From NCBI GenBank assembly GCA_947628685.1, contig CANRAT010000020.1:1-22562 (forward strand): a stretch of 22,562 bases of DNA. Direction: 5' to 3'. Below are positions 22,028 through 22,562 of this stretch, one piece after another. Both the position numbers and the translations under genes were made by a program. Below the pieces are notes generated by a model. The model saw only the letters and a list, made by a program, of their open reading frames with translations, had not been told where the DNA came from and did not search any database. The DNA comes from an uncultured Bacilli bacterium. GTDB lineage: Bacteria > Bacillota_I > Bacilli_A > RF39 > UBA660. Positions within the stretch are counted from its first letter, which is position 1. Every line of letters starts with the position of its first letter.

Positions 22028-22355
22028 ATATGCTCTTTTCAACTGTTATTTTATAATCTTTACCAAATATTATATTTAATATTGGAGACATTATATTTAT
22101 ATCTTTACTTAATTCAATTTTTAAAAATTCATCTTGCTTTTTATAATTAACAGTTAAGTTTTTTTCTTTAGCATATTCATCTATATTCTGGTATTCTTCA
22201 TTTTTATATAAATCATATATTGTATCTATATCATTTTCTAAAGAATATTTTTTAGAAATAATATTCCCAAAATCTATAACTGATATTATAAGTAGTAAAA
22301 ATATAGGTAATATAATAATAAATTCTACCAATGCTTGTCCTTTATTATCTTTCAT
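22020..22355 (-). CDS. TadE-like pseudopilin protein 1
   Basis: A 111-residue protein beginning MKDNKGQALVEFIIILPIFLLL, the TadE motif with the Glu of GQALVEF present, a membrane helix (about 9-30) and an about 80-residue exported domain. It is the first gene of the Tad operon in the window. A GTGTGATATC leader with the promoter just upstream suggests the operon starts here, so no Flp pilin gene precedes it directly. Confidence 0.82.
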   Translation of the reverse strand: MKDNKGQALVEFIIILPIFLLLIISVIDFGNIISKKYSLENDIDTIYDLYKNEEYQNIDEYAKEKNLTVNYKKQDEFLKIELSKDINIMSPILNIIFGKDYKITVEKSIYE

Positions 22356-22378
22356 GATATCACACTCTACTCTATATA

Positions 22379-22387
22379 ATTATATCA
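22379..22387 (-). promoter_or_regulatory. Promoter of the Tad operon
   Basis: Extended -10 TGATATAAT (minus 22387-22379), about 24 bp before the ATG of the first gene. The -35 is poor (TATCTT in the terminator stem). Confidence 0.55.
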
Positions 22388-22394
22388 GATAATA

Positions 22395-22424
22395 TAGAAA
22401 AAAGATAGACCTTTTTCTATCTTT
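22395..22424 (-). terminator. Terminator upstream of the Tad operon
   Basis: Perfect 9-bp stem AAAGATAGA / TCTATCTTT with T6 on the minus strand, ending a transcript that enters from beyond the right edge, directly before the Tad promoter. Confidence 0.7.
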
Positions 22425-22462
22425 AGTTAATACAAATTAAAAATAAAATTATATAATGAGAG

Positions 22463-22550
22463 TAATATTAACTAAACTCACTTTATCCGGAGTTTGGCAG
22501 TTGATATAAATTAAAATGTAAAGCCAGCCTTTTTACAATAAGGTTTTTTT
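22463..22550 (+). ncRNA. Possible small RNA
   Basis: TATAAT at 22452-22457 and no ORF of note up to the hairpin AGCCTT/AAGGTT (22526-22531 with 22540-22545) and its T run. An AAACTC..GAGTTT hairpin (22474-22495) lies between. No riboswitch class is recognised. A weak -35 makes this tentative; it may resemble the antitoxin RNAs at 4866 and 5234 in promoter spacing only. Confidence 0.35.
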
Positions 22551-22562
22551 ATGTCAAGTTTT

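Overview
The window comes from a very AT-rich, low-GC Gram-positive bacterium (Bacillota). It uses the standard code: TGA ends several genes and tryptophan is TGG. Many genes have strong AGGAGG-type ribosome sites, and promoters of the TTGACA-17-TATAAT kind are common. A spoIIGA-sigE pair points to an endospore-forming ancestry. The mix of Tad pilus genes, a pilin with a formylglycine-enzyme-like tail and a MurD-MurL pair suggests an uncultured gut-type lineage of Bacilli or Clostridia. I cannot place it more closely.

Layout. 1-270 (minus): the start of an unknown gene, a terminator and an elongator tRNA-Met. 414-2276 (plus): an ECF-type sigma factor, its membrane anti-sigma factor and a third secreted or membrane protein. 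2337-4250 (plus): a YtrA-type GntR repressor with its operator, an ABC ATPase and a permease. 4326-4829 (plus): a DUF1003 membrane protein. 4831-5540: two tandem copies of a compact module, unannotated by simple gene calling. Each has a small antisense RNA on the plus strand facing a tiny hydrophobic-peptide gene on the minus strand. These look like type I toxin-antitoxin loci. 5553-11324 (minus): MurD-like and MurL-like enzymes, a zinc-ribbon protein, SigE, SpoIIGA, a small unknown protein and a DnaQ-like exonuclease. 11340-11519 (minus): a 180-nt structured RNA, probably 6S RNA. 11558-12784 (minus): an SPFH/zinc-ribbon protein. 13058-14659 (minus): a type IV prepilin-like protein whose promoter spacer contains eleven consecutive G. 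14745-22355 (minus): one long operon of tadE-like, tadG-like, tadZ, tadA, tadB, tadC, murC and a phosphodiester glycosidase gene. 22401-22562: a terminator and a possible small RNA.

How the genes work together. SpoIIGA should cleave pro-SigE. MurD and MurL together would make UDP-MurNAc-L-Ala-D-Glu by adding L-Glu and then epimerising it, and MurC supplies the preceding step. The Tad genes form a cut-down secretion/pilus machine without a visible Flp pilin or prepilin peptidase. The separate prepilin-like surface protein looks built for on/off switching by slippage of its promoter G tract. The two best leads are that promoter and the duplicated RNA-regulated toxin modules, which have diverged in their recognition sequences. 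The second module's toxin frame is shifted by one base.
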